A DNA stretch of 64,000 nucleotides from Acinetobacter sp. WCHA45 (GCF_002165255.2 NZ_CP028561.1:744001-808000); one strand, 5' to 3'; shown: positions 38,422 to 50,603, counted from the stretch's first letter. The notes: generated from the letters alone by a model not told the origin. Made by a program: numbers and translations.

Positions 38422-39480
38422 TCATTCTGCTTTTTTATCCAATTGATCATATTCACGTAAAGTTTGCTGCCATTGTTTGACTTTGACTTGTTTTCGTATG
38501 GCTGCAAGACTTTCAAATACCACTGATTCGACCAATTCTTCTAAGTATTTATTATCAATATTCAATTCACTGACTTTTTCTGCAATAAATAAATAATTCT
38601 GATTGGGTTGATTTACAGATCCGTTAGTAAACGGCTCAATTAAACCTGCACTGATATTTTCACCCAAACGTTGCCCTATACTTTGAATTTGCTGTTCAAT
38701 TCGCCCACCTACGATTGGGATTAGACGTAATAATTGAGTTAGCTCAGGCGTATCTTCAATGGCTTGATTAACAATAATCCCTACTTTTTGCGTAATGATC
38801 GGTTGTTGTGCTTGTAACGTTTTTGCTAAAGATTCTTGCAAGACAGAAGAAAGGGCAACGGTAAATAATTGACGATGATGATCCACTAACTGATGAATAA
38901 TATCTTTATGACTTGAACTGGTTTCTAGCTCCTGTCGGACGCCATCTATAACTGTAATCACCACACGATCTGACAATTCTTCCATAACGACACTGTAATA
39001 AAAAAGTGCCTTAATTCGAATATTATCTGGAACGACTTTATAACCTAGTTCATGTAAACGATAGGCAATGATACCTGCGCGGAATAAACGTAGAAAACGT
39101 AAATGGGGAATAATCGCTAAGATTTCATACCAATGAATAAATGGAAAAAACCACCAACGAGCATGGTGTTTATTCACAATCGCAATTGCCCATCGCACGG
39201 CAAGTTCAGTGATTAAAAAAATAATAAACCATGCTTCGGTGATAATCACCCAAGGGTGCAGATAGCTACGATAGAATTCAAGTACACCGGCTAAATGGAT
39301 CGTATTAAAAAACCATTCGCCAATATTACTCATTAAAAAAAAGTTCATGCCTAAGCAGAACAAATTAAAAACAATAATAAACACCATGAAAATGTCATAA
39401 ACCAGAAACAGTTTAAAAAACTTACTGTTTGGATTTACAAGGTTATATTTAGAGTTTTGTTTTGAGTCCTGCTGAGTCAT
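38422..39480 (-). CDS. Membrane protein with voltage-sensor-like segment, no pore
   Basis: A 352-residue protein. The N-terminal 170 residues hold about four hydrophobic spans, the fourth carrying regularly spaced Arg (HLRFLRLFRAGIIAYRL) as in S4 voltage sensors. No potassium-channel selectivity filter follows; instead there is a helical cytoplasmic C-terminal half. The ATG at 39480 is preferred over the TTG 12 bp upstream, which overlaps its own ribosome binding site. The preceding acyltransferase gene ends 24 bp upstream, so they may be co-transcribed. An ion-transporter fold is inferred; the function is unknown. Confidence 0.8.
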   Translation of the reverse strand: MTQQDSKQNSKYNLVNPNSKFFKLFLVYDIFMVFIIVFNLFCLGMNFFLMSNIGEWFFNTIHLAGVLEFYRSYLHPWVIITEAWFIIFLITELAVRWAIAIVNKHHARWWFFPFIHWYEILAIIPHLRFLRLFRAGIIAYRLHELGYKVVPDNIRIKALFYYSVVMEELSDRVVITVIDGVRQELETSSSHKDIIHQLVDHHRQLFTVALSSVLQESLAKTLQAQQPIITQKVGIIVNQAIEDTPELTQLLRLIPIVGGRIEQQIQSIGQRLGENISAGLIEPFTNGSVNQPNQNYLFIAEKVSELNIDNKYLEELVESVVFESLAAIRKQVKVKQWQQTLREYDQLDKKAE

Positions 39481-39504
39481 GTGGTGAGTCAATTCCTAAT
39501 CAGA

Positions 39505-40422
39505 CTATTGATAATATTTAGATTTCATTTGTGAAATCAGTTGGTCTTTCTCTGTCCAAATTTGGTCGACCCATTGCTGGAAGCGTTCGCGGTAGATTGG
39601 ATCATCTTCATAATTTCCACCAAGCACCCAATCTGGAATTTCTATTTTACGCAAATCCACAGCAATACGTGAAACATCGCCTAGCCAGAAATCACCATAA
39701 TCTGGTGCACCATCAGGATAGACAATTGTCATATCAACCAAAGCATCAATTTTATCGCCTAAGATGTTTAAAGCCAATGCCAAGCCACCTGCTTTTGGCT
39801 TAAGTAAGTTTTGATAGGGTGATTGCTGTTTTGCTTGTTTTTCGGCAGTAAAGCGAGTGCCTTCAAGATAATTGAGTAGTGTAAAAGGCTGACTTAAAAG
39901 TTGTTCGCAGGCCTTACGTGCTTCTAACATATCGCGATGTTTCAGTTCTGGGTTTTTAGCCACTTGTTCCTTTGAGTGACGTTTCATCATTGGGAAACCC
40001 AAAATCTTAAAGGCTTGCCCAACAAAAGGAATAAAGATGAGTTCCCACTTGGTAAAGAAGCGGGTGAGTGGCATACGTGTGAGACCAAAATATTGATTTA
40101 CCGTGGTGTCAACCCAACTTTGATGATTACAAATCATCATATAACGACCTTGTAAATTCAGATCGAGCTTCTCATCAATACTGATTTCCCACTTAAGATT
40201 TGGTAAGATTTTTTCAATCAGTTGATTATTTACGCCAATCCAACTATTCGCCAACTGAATATTGGTTTCATCTACCTTTTTTGATTTTTTAAATAATTTT
40301 GTAAAACCAAGAGCAAGAACAGGAGGACCATGTAAAAAAGTACTTCCTGTGATTACAGAACCAACAGTAAGTCCTTTAGTTACCCTTTCTAATAACGATA
40401 CTTTTTTATTTGTGGTAGACAT
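39505..40422 (-). CDS. PlsC-type lysophospholipid acyltransferase
   Basis: A 305-residue membrane-associated acyltransferase, probably placing an acyl chain on lysophosphatidic acid or a related lysolipid. The HX4D catalytic motif is in MICNHQSWVDTTVNQ; further conserved boxes are a FIPFVGQAFKILGFPMM block and LLNYLEGTRFT (the EGTR motif). The size and motifs resemble the YihG/PlsC-2 subgroup. The N-terminus has one hydrophobic region. Exact substrate unknown. Confidence 0.88.
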   Translation of the reverse strand: MSTTNKKVSLLERVTKGLTVGSVITGSTFLHGPPVLALGFTKLFKKSKKVDETNIQLANSWIGVNNQLIEKILPNLKWEISIDEKLDLNLQGRYMMICNHQSWVDTTVNQYFGLTRMPLTRFFTKWELIFIPFVGQAFKILGFPMMKRHSKEQVAKNPELKHRDMLEARKACEQLLSQPFTLLNYLEGTRFTAEKQAKQQSPYQNLLKPKAGGLALALNILGDKIDALVDMTIVYPDGAPDYGDFWLGDVSRIAVDLRKIEIPDWVLGGNYEDDPIYRERFQQWVDQIWTEKDQLISQMKSKYYQ

Positions 40423-40811
40423 AAATCAAACCTTGGGTGCTAATTTTCGATAAAACAATCCTTTTAACTATAAACAACAGATATTTAAATACAACTGTAT
40501 ATTTTTAAATGTTCACAATTTTCATATATTCCAGTACTTATAGATACAAAATCTGGGAAATTAAAATTTTTACCATAGAAGACTTAGATGATTACTTAAT
40601 TTTTAATAATGTGACTTATTTCTCATAAGTATATTTTTATGCAAAATGATAAACAGTGGAGAGAATGTGAGTATAAGATCAAGAAAAGTGCATCAAAATA
40701 TTACAAAAATATAAATAAACTGTTTGTTATTAACAAAATATCAATGGTCTGGCTTGATTTTCTCATTCATTATTTGTTCAGACAACAAAATACATAGACA
40801 GGAGCTACGCA
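40423..40811. other. Intergenic region before OmpA-type lipoprotein
   Basis: 389 bp, very AT-rich, holding promoters for the two divergent genes. No further gene, RNA or strong hairpin was recognised. Confidence 0.4.
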
Positions 40812-41477
40812 ATGCGTGCATTAGCAATTTCAACATTAGTAGGGGCTGGATTGGTACTTTCTGGTTGCCAAACAATGAGCGGACAAGGTAATGATATCGG
40901 CGGTGTTTCATACGACAAAGCTGCTTTAGGTACATTAATTGGTGCAGCGGCTGGTTACGGTGTTTCTAAAGGTATTAATAACGGTAGCAGCAGCCAAAAC
41001 AACCGTGCAATTGCAATCGGTGCGATTCTTGGTGGTGCAAGTGGTTTATATCTCGATAACAAAGAGAAAAAATTACGTGAGCAAATGGCAGGTACAGGTG
41101 TTGATGTAGGTCGTAATCCAGATGGTTCTGTTCAATTGATCATGCCGGGTAGCATCACGTTTGATACCAATAAATCAAACATCAAACCAAACTTCTACGG
41201 TACTTTAAACAAAGTGGCGCAAACTTTAGCTGAAGATAACAAGAGCGCAATCTTAGTTACTGGCTACACAGACAATACTGGTAATGATTCAATCAATATC
41301 CCATTGTCTCAAGCACGTGCTCAATCAGTTAAAAACTATTTAGCAAGCCAAGGTGTTTCAAGCAGCCGTATTGATGCGCAAGGTTTAGGTTCTTCTAATC
41401 CAATCGCTTCAAATGCAACTGCTGCTGGTAAAGAACAAAACCGCCGTGTAGAAATTAGCATTTATGCAAAACAGTAA
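40812..41477 (+). CDS. OmpA-family outer membrane lipoprotein (YiaD-like)
   Basis: A 221-residue protein with a lipoprotein signal (VGAGLVLSGC, lipidated Cys18), a Gly-rich glycine-zipper region (LGTLIGAAAGYGVSKG and AIGAILGGASGLYL, about 38-80), then an OmpA/MotB peptidoglycan-binding domain (SITFDTNKSNIKP, then GYTDNTGNDSINIPLSQARA, then NRRVEISIYA). It probably anchors outer membrane to peptidoglycan, like YiaD/Pal. CAGGAGCTACGCA precedes the ATG. Monocistronic, with its own terminator. Confidence 0.93.
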   Translation: MRALAISTLVGAGLVLSGCQTMSGQGNDIGGVSYDKAALGTLIGAAAGYGVSKGINNGSSSQNNRAIAIGAILGGASGLYLDNKEKKLREQMAGTGVDVGRNPDGSVQLIMPGSITFDTNKSNIKPNFYGTLNKVAQTLAEDNKSAILVTGYTDNTGNDSINIPLSQARAQSVKNYLASQGVSSSRIDAQGLGSSNPIASNATAAGKEQNRRVEISIYAKQ

Positions 41478-41489
41478 TTATTACTGATT

Positions 41490-41520
41490 TAAAAAAACCA
41501 CCTTCGGGTGGTTTTTTATT
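41490..41520 (+). terminator. Terminator of OmpA-type lipoprotein
   Basis: Stem AAAAAACCACC / GGTGGTTTTTT with a TTCG loop. Confidence 0.92.
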
Positions 41521-41659
41521 ATGTCGAACAGCTTGCGACAAACTATGGCGTGTTATTTGTATAAGGCATCATAATTTATACACATCCCAAGATTTACTAT
41601 TGGGATTCTAAAACAGAGATGTCTATAATCATGCTCGAAAACTTGAGAGGTATTACGAG

Positions 41660-43699
41660 ATGTCATCTGCCAGTCAACTCAATGACAAGCAACTTGAAGC
41701 GATGAAATATGTTCAAGGGCCATTGTTGGTGCTCGCAGGTGCGGGTTCAGGTAAAACCTCAGTTATTACACGAAAAGTTGCTTTCTTAGTACAGCAATGT
41801 GGTATTCCAGCACATCGTATTACTGCCATGACCTTTACCAATAAAGCCGCACGTGAGATGAAGGAGCGTGTCGCTAAGTTATTGTCACGTGAAGAAGCAA
41901 AAGGACTCTCAGTTTCGACTTTCCATACTTTTGGCTTAAATTTATTGCGTTTAGAATTAAAAAACTTACCTCTTAAAGCCAATTTTTCGATTTTAGATGC
42001 AGACGACTGCAAACGAATTCTGATGGACTTAATGCAGCGCGATAATATGTCGGGCGCAGAAAGTAAAGAACTCATCGCCAAAGCAATGAAGAAAATTTCT
42101 GATTGGAAAAATGACTTAGTTTTACCAGAGCAAGCCCATTCAACGTGTGAAACAGTTGACGATGTACAGTTAGCACATTTATATCAACTCTATGAACGTA
42201 ATCTGCGCGCTTATAATGCCGTTGATTTTGATGATTTGATTGTGATGCCAACACGTTTGCTGCAAGAGAATGCTGAAGTCAGAGACAAATGGCAAAATCG
42301 GGTTCGCTATTTACTGGTAGATGAATATCAAGATACCAATACTGCACAATATACCCTTGTAAAACTTCTCGTTGGTGTGATGGGGCAATTCACCGCTGTA
42401 GGTGATGATGATCAATCTATTTATGCATGGCGTGGTGCAAAGCCTGAGAATATGGCTTTATTAAAAGAAGATTTTCATAATTTAAAAGTCATTAAACTTG
42501 AGCAAAATTACCGATCAACCAGTCGTATTTTAAAAGCGGCTAATGCCGTAATTGAAAACAATCCACATATTTTTGATAAAAAATTGTGGAGTGATAAAGG
42601 ACATGGTGAAAATATCCGTGTGATCACGTGTTTAAATGACGATGATGAAGCGGAACGTGTTGTTAAAGATCTCATCACGCATAAATTGATGAATGGTAAA
42701 AATTGGAAAGACTATGCGATTTTATATCGTGGTAATTTCCAAGCACGCGTATTAGAAACGCAGCTCCGTCAAATGCAAATCCCTTATAAATTATCAGGTG
42801 GGCAATCATTCTTTGCTCGTGCTGAGATTAAAGATGTGATGAGCTATTTACGTCTCATTATTAATCCTGAAGATGATAGTGCTTTCTTACGAATTATTAA
42901 TACACCGAAGCGTGCAATTGGGCCTGTCACCTTAGAGAAACTGGGACTATTTGCACAAGAAAATACCTTATCGTTATTAACAGCTTCTTCAGATCAACGA
43001 TTGTCGATGGTATTGCCTAAGAAAGCTGCGACTCAATTACATGAGTTTGCTGATTTTATCGCAACATTTACCCGTGAATTGTTAGATGATGATGAGCCTG
43101 TACCTAAAGTTCGTCAAATGATCAACGAAGCGGGTTACATTGATTATATACGTGAGCAAGCAGCAACACCTGCTCAAGAAAAAACCAAAATCGATAATAT
43201 TGAGAGCCTCTATACCAGTATCCAAAATCTGATTAATCGTACTGATGATGTCGATGAAAAGAATATTGAAAGTGTGATTCGCAAACTGGTATTGCTCGAT
43301 ATGTTAGAGCAGCAGCAAGAAGAAGAGGACACGGATAAAGTGAACTTATTGACGTTACATGCTGCAAAAGGATTGGAATTTCCTTATGTGTATATGATTG
43401 GCTTGGAAGAAGAGCTATTACCACATAAAAACTCGATTGCTTCAGAAACCATCGAAGAAGAACGCCGTTTAATGTATGTGGGTATTACCCGTGCTCGACA
43501 AGGGCTTACCTTGACACTTGCTGAGCAGCGTAAAAACGGTGGTCAAATGCGTCAAATGACACCAAGCCGTTTCTTAGACGAATTGCCACAAGATGATCTA
43601 GAGTGGCATGGTCGTAAAAAGAAACTCGCACCGAATGTTGATCCGAAAGAGCAAGCTCAGCAATATCTCGCGAATTTAAAAGCATTATTGAAACGTTAA
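41660..43699 (+). CDS. rep: ATP-dependent DNA helicase Rep
   Basis: A superfamily 1A 3'-5' helicase that removes proteins ahead of the replication fork and helps restart. The 679-residue product shows AGAGSGKTSVITRK (Walker A, near 30), TFTNKAAREMKERV, LLVDEYQDTNTAQY (Walker B/DEYQD), GDDDQSIYAWRGA, LEQNYRST, LTLHAAKGLEFPYVY and RRLMYVGITRAR (motif VI). It heads rep-dut, with dut 23 bp downstream. Confidence 0.95.
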   Translation: MSSASQLNDKQLEAMKYVQGPLLVLAGAGSGKTSVITRKVAFLVQQCGIPAHRITAMTFTNKAAREMKERVAKLLSREEAKGLSVSTFHTFGLNLLRLELKNLPLKANFSILDADDCKRILMDLMQRDNMSGAESKELIAKAMKKISDWKNDLVLPEQAHSTCETVDDVQLAHLYQLYERNLRAYNAVDFDDLIVMPTRLLQENAEVRDKWQNRVRYLLVDEYQDTNTAQYTLVKLLVGVMGQFTAVGDDDQSIYAWRGAKPENMALLKEDFHNLKVIKLEQNYRSTSRILKAANAVIENNPHIFDKKLWSDKGHGENIRVITCLNDDDEAERVVKDLITHKLMNGKNWKDYAILYRGNFQARVLETQLRQMQIPYKLSGGQSFFARAEIKDVMSYLRLIINPEDDSAFLRIINTPKRAIGPVTLEKLGLFAQENTLSLLTASSDQRLSMVLPKKAATQLHEFADFIATFTRELLDDDEPVPKVRQMINEAGYIDYIREQAATPAQEKTKIDNIESLYTSIQNLINRTDDVDEKNIESVIRKLVLLDMLEQQQEEEDTDKVNLLTLHAAKGLEFPYVYMIGLEEELLPHKNSIASETIEEERRLMYVGITRARQGLTLTLAEQRKNGGQMRQMTPSRFLDELPQDDLEWHGRKKKLAPNVDPKEQAQQYLANLKALLKR

Positions 43700-43722
43700 G
43701 AAATAGTAAGTAGGAAGTTGTA

Positions 43723-44175
43723 ATGAAAGTTCAAGTTAAAGTATTAGATGCTCGTTTAGGTCAAGAATGGGCGTTGCCTTCTTATGCCACAACGGGTTCA
43801 GCAGGTTTAGATTTACGTGCCTGTTTAGATACTGCAATTGATATTGCGGCTGGTGAAACGGTCTTAGTCAAAACAGGTTTAGCAATCTATATCGAAGATC
43901 CCAACTTTGCAGGTTTAATTTTACCGCGCTCAGGTCTTGGTCATAAACATGGTATTGTATTAGGAAACTTGGTCGGTTTGATTGATTCCGATTATCAAGG
44001 TGAATTGATGATTTCTGTGTGGAATCGTGGGCAAAGTACATTCCGATTAGAACCGGGTGAACGTTTGGCTCAATACGTTTTAGTTCCTGTGGTACAAGCT
44101 GAATTTGAACAAGTGCAAGAATTTGTTGCGACTGAACGTGGTACAGGTGGTTTTGGACATACAGGTCAACACTAA
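43723..44175 (+). CDS. dut: dUTP diphosphatase
   Basis: The enzyme hydrolyses dUTP to dUMP, keeping uracil out of DNA and feeding dTMP synthesis; it works as a homotrimer. The 150-residue product carries all five motifs: [43 protein letters not shown] and the C-terminal [11 protein letters not shown] arm. It follows rep closely and ends before the terminator at 44196. Confidence 0.98.
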   Translation: MKVQVKVLDARLGQEWALPSYATTGSAGLDLRACLDTAIDIAAGETVLVKTGLAIYIEDPNFAGLILPRSGLGHKHGIVLGNLVGLIDSDYQGELMISVWNRGQSTFRLEPGERLAQYVLVPVVQAEFEQVQEFVATERGTGGFGHTGQH

Positions 44176-44195
44176 TACTGCTTTCATTATCAATT

Positions 44196-44232
44196 TAAAT
44201 GCAATGCTTTGCTTAAAAGCATTGCATTTTTG
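44196..44232 (+). terminator. rep-dut terminator
   Basis: Stem AAATGCAATGCTT / AAGCATTGCATTTTT. Confidence 0.88.
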
Positions 44233-44368
44233 ATATTGATTGTTCTTTGGATTTGTATTAAAAAGCAGCTGATAAATTATTTTAATTTTTTTGAACAAGG
44301 GTTAACTAATTTCTTAATAGTTCTGTTTTTTTTGAATCAGCTAATGATTATAAAAATAGGGGTTCACT

Positions 44369-46703
<2,335 letters not shown>

Positions 46704-46707
46704 AGAT

Positions 46708-46737
46708 TAAAAAGACCTCATTGAGGTCTTTTTTTTC
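46708..46737 (+). terminator. algC-argB terminator
   Basis: Stem AAAAAGACCTCA / TGAGGTCTTTTT, minimal loop, long T-run. Confidence 0.9.
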
Positions 46738-46817
46738 GTCATGATCTGTTCATGTTATAGTCATTTCAATGTCATTTAATCGATTTAAGGTAACTCTAGA
46801 CATAAGGAGCTTTCATT

Positions 46818-47594
46818 ATGCTAGAAAAATTAAATCATTATCGTCAGACATTAACTTCACCTTTACGCCAAAAACCATCACAAAATCAATTTCGGTTTGG
46901 GTGGGTGGACAATCTAAAAGAATTACAAGAAGTACAACGTTTTAGAGCAAATCAATTCTCTCATCAATTTGGTATCTCTTTTGAAGATGGTCTCGATCAA
47001 GATATCTATGACTTTGGTTGTGAGCATGCTGTATTACGTGAGAAATGGACTGGTGAAATTGTTGCCTATACACGCCTTAAATTATTTCAGGGGCATGAGA
47101 TTGGGCAAAGCTATAGCGCTAAAGAGTTTGATGTTGTTCCTAACCTTTCGCATTTGCCAAGTATTCTAGAAATAGGTCGTACCTGCGTACATCCACAATT
47201 CCGTTCTGGAAAAGCCTTATCAATGCTCTGGTTAAATTTGGTGCCAAAGGTGTTGTGGTCAATGCGTGCTAAGTACCTTATGGGATGTGTCAGTATTCAT
47301 CTTGAAGATAATTTAGCGCGTGCCTATTACACTCATCGTCAGATTCAGCAATTGGGTGATCACCAAATTATTGATATTCGTTCAAAACGTGCATTCGAAC
47401 CTGAGAGACCAGAATATAGCTTCCCACAAGATGAACGGATGCCAAAATTATTTGATACATATCTAGGTATGCAATCTAAGCTCTCTAAACAAGCATTTTA
47501 TGATGAAGATTTCAAATGTTTAGATTATTTTGTTTTCTTAGAAATTAACAAAATTGCCACTTTTTTTGTCATGAATAAAATGGTGCAGCGATAG
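46818..47594 (+). CDS. OlsB-like N-acyltransferase (GNAT superfamily)
   Basis: A 258-residue protein resembling L-ornithine N-alpha-acyltransferases (OlsB, PF13444 type), which make lyso-ornithine lipid from ornithine and acyl-ACP. Visible blocks are VQRFRANQFSHQFG, TGEIVAYTRLK, the family hallmark ILEIGRTCVHPQFRSGKAL, and KYLMGCVSIHL. Ornithine and other aminolipids are known from Acinetobacter. No olsA partner is adjacent, although a PlsC-type gene lies at 39505. The specificity (ornithine versus another amine) is uncertain. AAGGAGC precedes the ATG. Confidence 0.82.
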   Translation: MLEKLNHYRQTLTSPLRQKPSQNQFRFGWVDNLKELQEVQRFRANQFSHQFGISFEDGLDQDIYDFGCEHAVLREKWTGEIVAYTRLKLFQGHEIGQSYSAKEFDVVPNLSHLPSILEIGRTCVHPQFRSGKALSMLWLNLVPKVLWSMRAKYLMGCVSIHLEDNLARAYYTHRQIQQLGDHQIIDIRSKRAFEPERPEYSFPQDERMPKLFDTYLGMQSKLSKQAFYDEDFKCLDYFVFLEINKIATFFVMNKMVQR

Positions 47595-47691
47595 TTATAT
47601 CATTGTTAGTCTAATACTGAGCACATATTGAGATTTACAAGATATCTAAACCTCATGCACAATAGGCTTAGATGTTAGACAGTTAGAAGAT

Positions 47692-48540
47692 ATGTGCCAG
47701 CTATTAGGAATGAATTGCGCTACACCAACAGATATTACTTTTTCCTTTCGTGGATTTTCTCAACGAGCTGGCATTACGTCTGATCATTGTGATGGCTTTG
47801 GTATCGCATTTTTTGAAGACAAAGCATGTCGGTTATTTGTTGATAATCAATCTGCAGTTGAATCACCAATTGCAGATTTAATTCGTAATTATCCTATTAA
47901 ATCTCGTAATGTGATTGCACATATCCGAAAAGCAACACAAGGCAAAATTACGCTAGAAAATTCACATCCATTTCTACGTGAGTTATGGGGGCGGCATTGG
48001 ATTTTTGCGCATAACGGTGATCTACACGATTTTAATCCTCAGCTTAGTGGTCGCTTTGAACCTGTCGGTAATACAGACAGCGAACGTGCTTTTTGTTATT
48101 TATTAGATCAAATGGTTGAAGCGTTTGGATATACAGAACCGTGTATAGAGAAAGTTTTTTCTCTGTTAGAACGGATTTCACCTGAAATTGCTGAACATGG
48201 CACGTTTAATTTTTGCCTATCCAATGGGCAAGCATTATTTAGTTATGCGACAACTAAACTGCATTGGTTAGTAAGAGAATATCCATTTCAACCTGCGCAT
48301 TTAATTGATTTAGACGTCAAAGTAGATTTTAGCGAGGTAACGACACCTGAAGATCGTGTTGCTGTTATCACGACGGAACCGCTCACACATAATGAATCAT
48401 GGACTGCATATCAGCCAGGCGAAATGATTTTATTTCAGCATGGAAAACCAATTAAATATGCACTAACACGTGTTGAACGTTTAATTCGAGAAGCAGACAA
48501 TCCGCTGTTAAAACGAATGACCAAAGCAGATCAATATTAA
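47692..48540 (+). CDS. Class II glutamine amidotransferase (YafJ-like)
   Basis: A 282-residue protein with an N-terminal nucleophile Cys2 (MCQLLGMNCATPTD) exposed after Met removal, DGFGIAFFED, the glutamine-binding NVIAHIRKATQG, WIFAHNGDL, and NTDSERAFCYLL. It has the glutaminase domain only, with no synthetase partner fused, as in E. coli YafJ. It may hydrolyse gamma-glutamyl compounds or act with an unknown partner. It appears to be transcribed alone. Confidence 0.93.
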   Translation: MCQLLGMNCATPTDITFSFRGFSQRAGITSDHCDGFGIAFFEDKACRLFVDNQSAVESPIADLIRNYPIKSRNVIAHIRKATQGKITLENSHPFLRELWGRHWIFAHNGDLHDFNPQLSGRFEPVGNTDSERAFCYLLDQMVEAFGYTEPCIEKVFSLLERISPEIAEHGTFNFCLSNGQALFSYATTKLHWLVREYPFQPAHLIDLDVKVDFSEVTTPEDRVAVITTEPLTHNESWTAYQPGEMILFQHGKPIKYALTRVERLIREADNPLLKRMTKADQY

Positions 48541-48817
48541 TTAGGTATAATCAAAATTAATACATGATATATACCTTTTTTATAATATAAATTCCTTAAC
48601 TTTTATATTTAAACCCCATTATGAACTTGGTTGCAAAATTGGTTAAAAAATACTTGAGTGTTTTGATTGGGTAAAATATTTAAATAAATATAAAACAATA
48701 GGTTAATTTATTTTATTGAAAATATTTAAAATCTGACAAAAATGCTGTGTTTTTATTTAATTGCTTAGTCGATATTATGTCCTTATTCAATAAATCACAT
48801 TGGTTTTAGGAATCGAT

Positions 48818-49273
48818 ATGGGCATGAAATGGTCTACCGAATATAATACAGGAATAGAGGTAATCGATGATCAACATCGACGTATTCTGGATTATATTAA
48901 TGAAATCGCTGATTTAAAATATTCCCATGATCGTGTAAAAATGAAAAGTGTATTAGATAATATTATTGACTATACACAATCACATTTTACCTTTGAAGAA
49001 AGTTTACAAGAAGAAGCAAACTATAAGTATCGTGTACCTCACAAGCGTGTGCATGACTTATTTATTAAAAAAATAGAAGCTTATCGTGAGCGCTTTGAAC
49101 TTGGTCATGAAATTGATAAAGAATTGCATGAAGCTCTCTCTAAATGGTTAATTAATCATATTCGCCATGATGATGCAGATTATGTTGGTGCAGTAAGAGA
49201 AAATATGATTGGAATTATTAAAGAAAATGAAAAGAAAAAAGGAAAGAATTGGTTCTCAAGATTCTTTGCTTAA
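48818..49273 (+). CDS. Bacteriohemerythrin
   Basis: A 151-residue single-domain hemerythrin that binds O2 at a di-iron site, for oxygen sensing, storage or delivery. The ligand set is visible in order: His in DDQHRRILDYIN, His and Glu in QSHFTFEESLQ, two His in YRVPHKRVHDLF, and His plus Asp in INHIRHDDADYVG. ATG 48818 has TTTAGGAAT upstream; a start 18 bp earlier is less likely. The C-terminus is Lys-rich (ENEKKKGKNWFSRFF). Confidence 0.93.
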   Translation: MGMKWSTEYNTGIEVIDDQHRRILDYINEIADLKYSHDRVKMKSVLDNIIDYTQSHFTFEESLQEEANYKYRVPHKRVHDLFIKKIEAYRERFELGHEIDKELHEALSKWLINHIRHDDADYVGAVRENMIGIIKENEKKKGKNWFSRFFA

Positions 49274-49293
49274 TGAAATAATAAAAATAATAA

Positions 49294-49346
49294 GACCTCT
49301 TATTATAAAAAATAATAAGGTGAGTATGAGTGAAAAATAAGAGGTC
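49294..49346. repeat. Inverted repeat downstream of hemerythrin
   Basis: Perfect 11-bp arms GACCTCTTATT (49294-49304) and AATAAGAGGTC (49336-49346), 31 bp apart in very AT-rich DNA. No T-run follows directly. Confidence 0.6.
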
Positions 49347-49372
49347 AACTTAATATAATAATAACTAGGCGC

Positions 49373-49404
49373 GGCAAGTCATCTTTATGGTGATTTGCCT
49401 TTTT
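49373..49404 (+). terminator. Terminator after hemerythrin region
   Basis: Stem GGCAAGTCATC / GGTGATTTGCC (wobble pairs) then CTTTTTC. It lies 100 bp beyond the hemerythrin stop, so it may end that mRNA or a short RNA made from 49294 on. Confidence 0.65.
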
Positions 49405-49520
49405 CTTTCGATATCTTTTGTTTTGATTTTCAGACGTGACAAAGGCAAAATAGATTGAATATTTCATTGTAAGCTCCATAAAGAAGCACAATGAGTTCAA
49501 AGCTTTTTAAGGAATGCAGT

Positions 49521-50603
49521 ATGCAGGACACAACTCTGTCACGCTGGCTTACACCAGTGATGGCGTTTTGCTTATCTTTTGTCATGATTAGCACATTAGC
49601 ACCAACTGTGGGTATTCAACTTGATCGTCAATTTGATTTTTGGTTATTGTGGCTAGGAACCATGCTTTTATTAGCACTACCGATTGGTTTTCTTGAAATT
49701 GCCTTAGCGAAACGTTCACAGATGACCGCGTTACAAGCACTTTCTACTTTAACGCGTGATGCTGATGCTTCCCCGAAATGGCGTTTAGTAGGTTGGTTCG
49801 CTGTTGTTTTTGTTCCTTTCTTTGCAGGAAGTATGATAAATACCTCTGCTCACATTGTGACTGAGCAGCTTGCATTAAATCTTCCTGTTCAAATCCTTTT
49901 CGCTGTTTTTGCCGTTATAGCGCTTGGTTTATTTTTTATACCGCGCCAATTTTTAATTGGACTTACAACAATTGGAGTCATTGCTGCTTTCATTGGTGCA
50001 AATGTGATGGGAACTCAGTTAACTACTTGGCACTGGACAGGTGTTGAGTTTAAAGAGTGGGGCAATGCTACAGTGCTTGCTTTAGTCGCAAGTGGTCTAG
50101 GTCTAGGATTGTATTGGCAAAGTAGCTTAGCGACAGTGAAAAAACAACAAGCGGTCACAAGTTCAGTCTTTCCGATCTGGGTCGCGCAGCTTATTGCTGT
50201 CATTGCATTTGGTTTCTTCTCTACCCAAGCGCAACTTCCAGCATTAGCGTGGGTTTTTGCTGCGATAATGTCTGCTGCATTATTGATCCAATTTGCTAAA
50301 GAGCAGTTAGCACAACGCCAACTTGCAATCATTATTCAATGGGGCATTATTCTCGCGGCAATTGCAGTTTGGGCTGTGCCACAAGTTGAACAAATTTTTA
50401 ATACTCTATTGATGATTTGGGGACTAGTGATTTGTTTGATTTATGCAGTTTTTGCAGGCTGGATTATGAAGATTAGCCATCTTCGTAAAGCTATGGGTTT
50501 TAGTAATGAATTATTTTATAACGTATGGCGTATTGCGGTACGTTTAGTTTTACCGCTTTCAATTTTGATTGCGATTGTCGCAGTTATTGGGCAAGTTTTA
50601 TAA
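49521..50603 (+). CDS. Multi-pass membrane protein related to Na+-dependent (NSS) transporters
   Basis: A 360-residue protein with about ten hydrophobic spans. The segment LLALPIGFLEIALAKRSQ followed by KWRLVGWFAVV recalls the NSS/SNF family (PxxxxExALGxRS and xRxxGWxxV), but the family's first span with GNVWRFP is not recognisable, so Na+ coupling is doubtful. ATG 49521 (TAAGGA upstream) is chosen over an earlier start. Its stop overlaps the rnfH start (TAATG), which couples the two genes. Confidence 0.78.
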   Translation: MQDTTLSRWLTPVMAFCLSFVMISTLAPTVGIQLDRQFDFWLLWLGTMLLLALPIGFLEIALAKRSQMTALQALSTLTRDADASPKWRLVGWFAVVFVPFFAGSMINTSAHIVTEQLALNLPVQILFAVFAVIALGLFFIPRQFLIGLTTIGVIAAFIGANVMGTQLTTWHWTGVEFKEWGNATVLALVASGLGLGLYWQSSLATVKKQQAVTSSVFPIWVAQLIAVIAFGFFSTQAQLPALAWVFAAIMSAALLIQFAKEQLAQRQLAIIIQWGIILAAIAVWAVPQVEQIFNTLLMIWGLVICLIYAVFAGWIMKISHLRKAMGFSNELFYNVWRIAVRLVLPLSILIAIVAVIGQVL

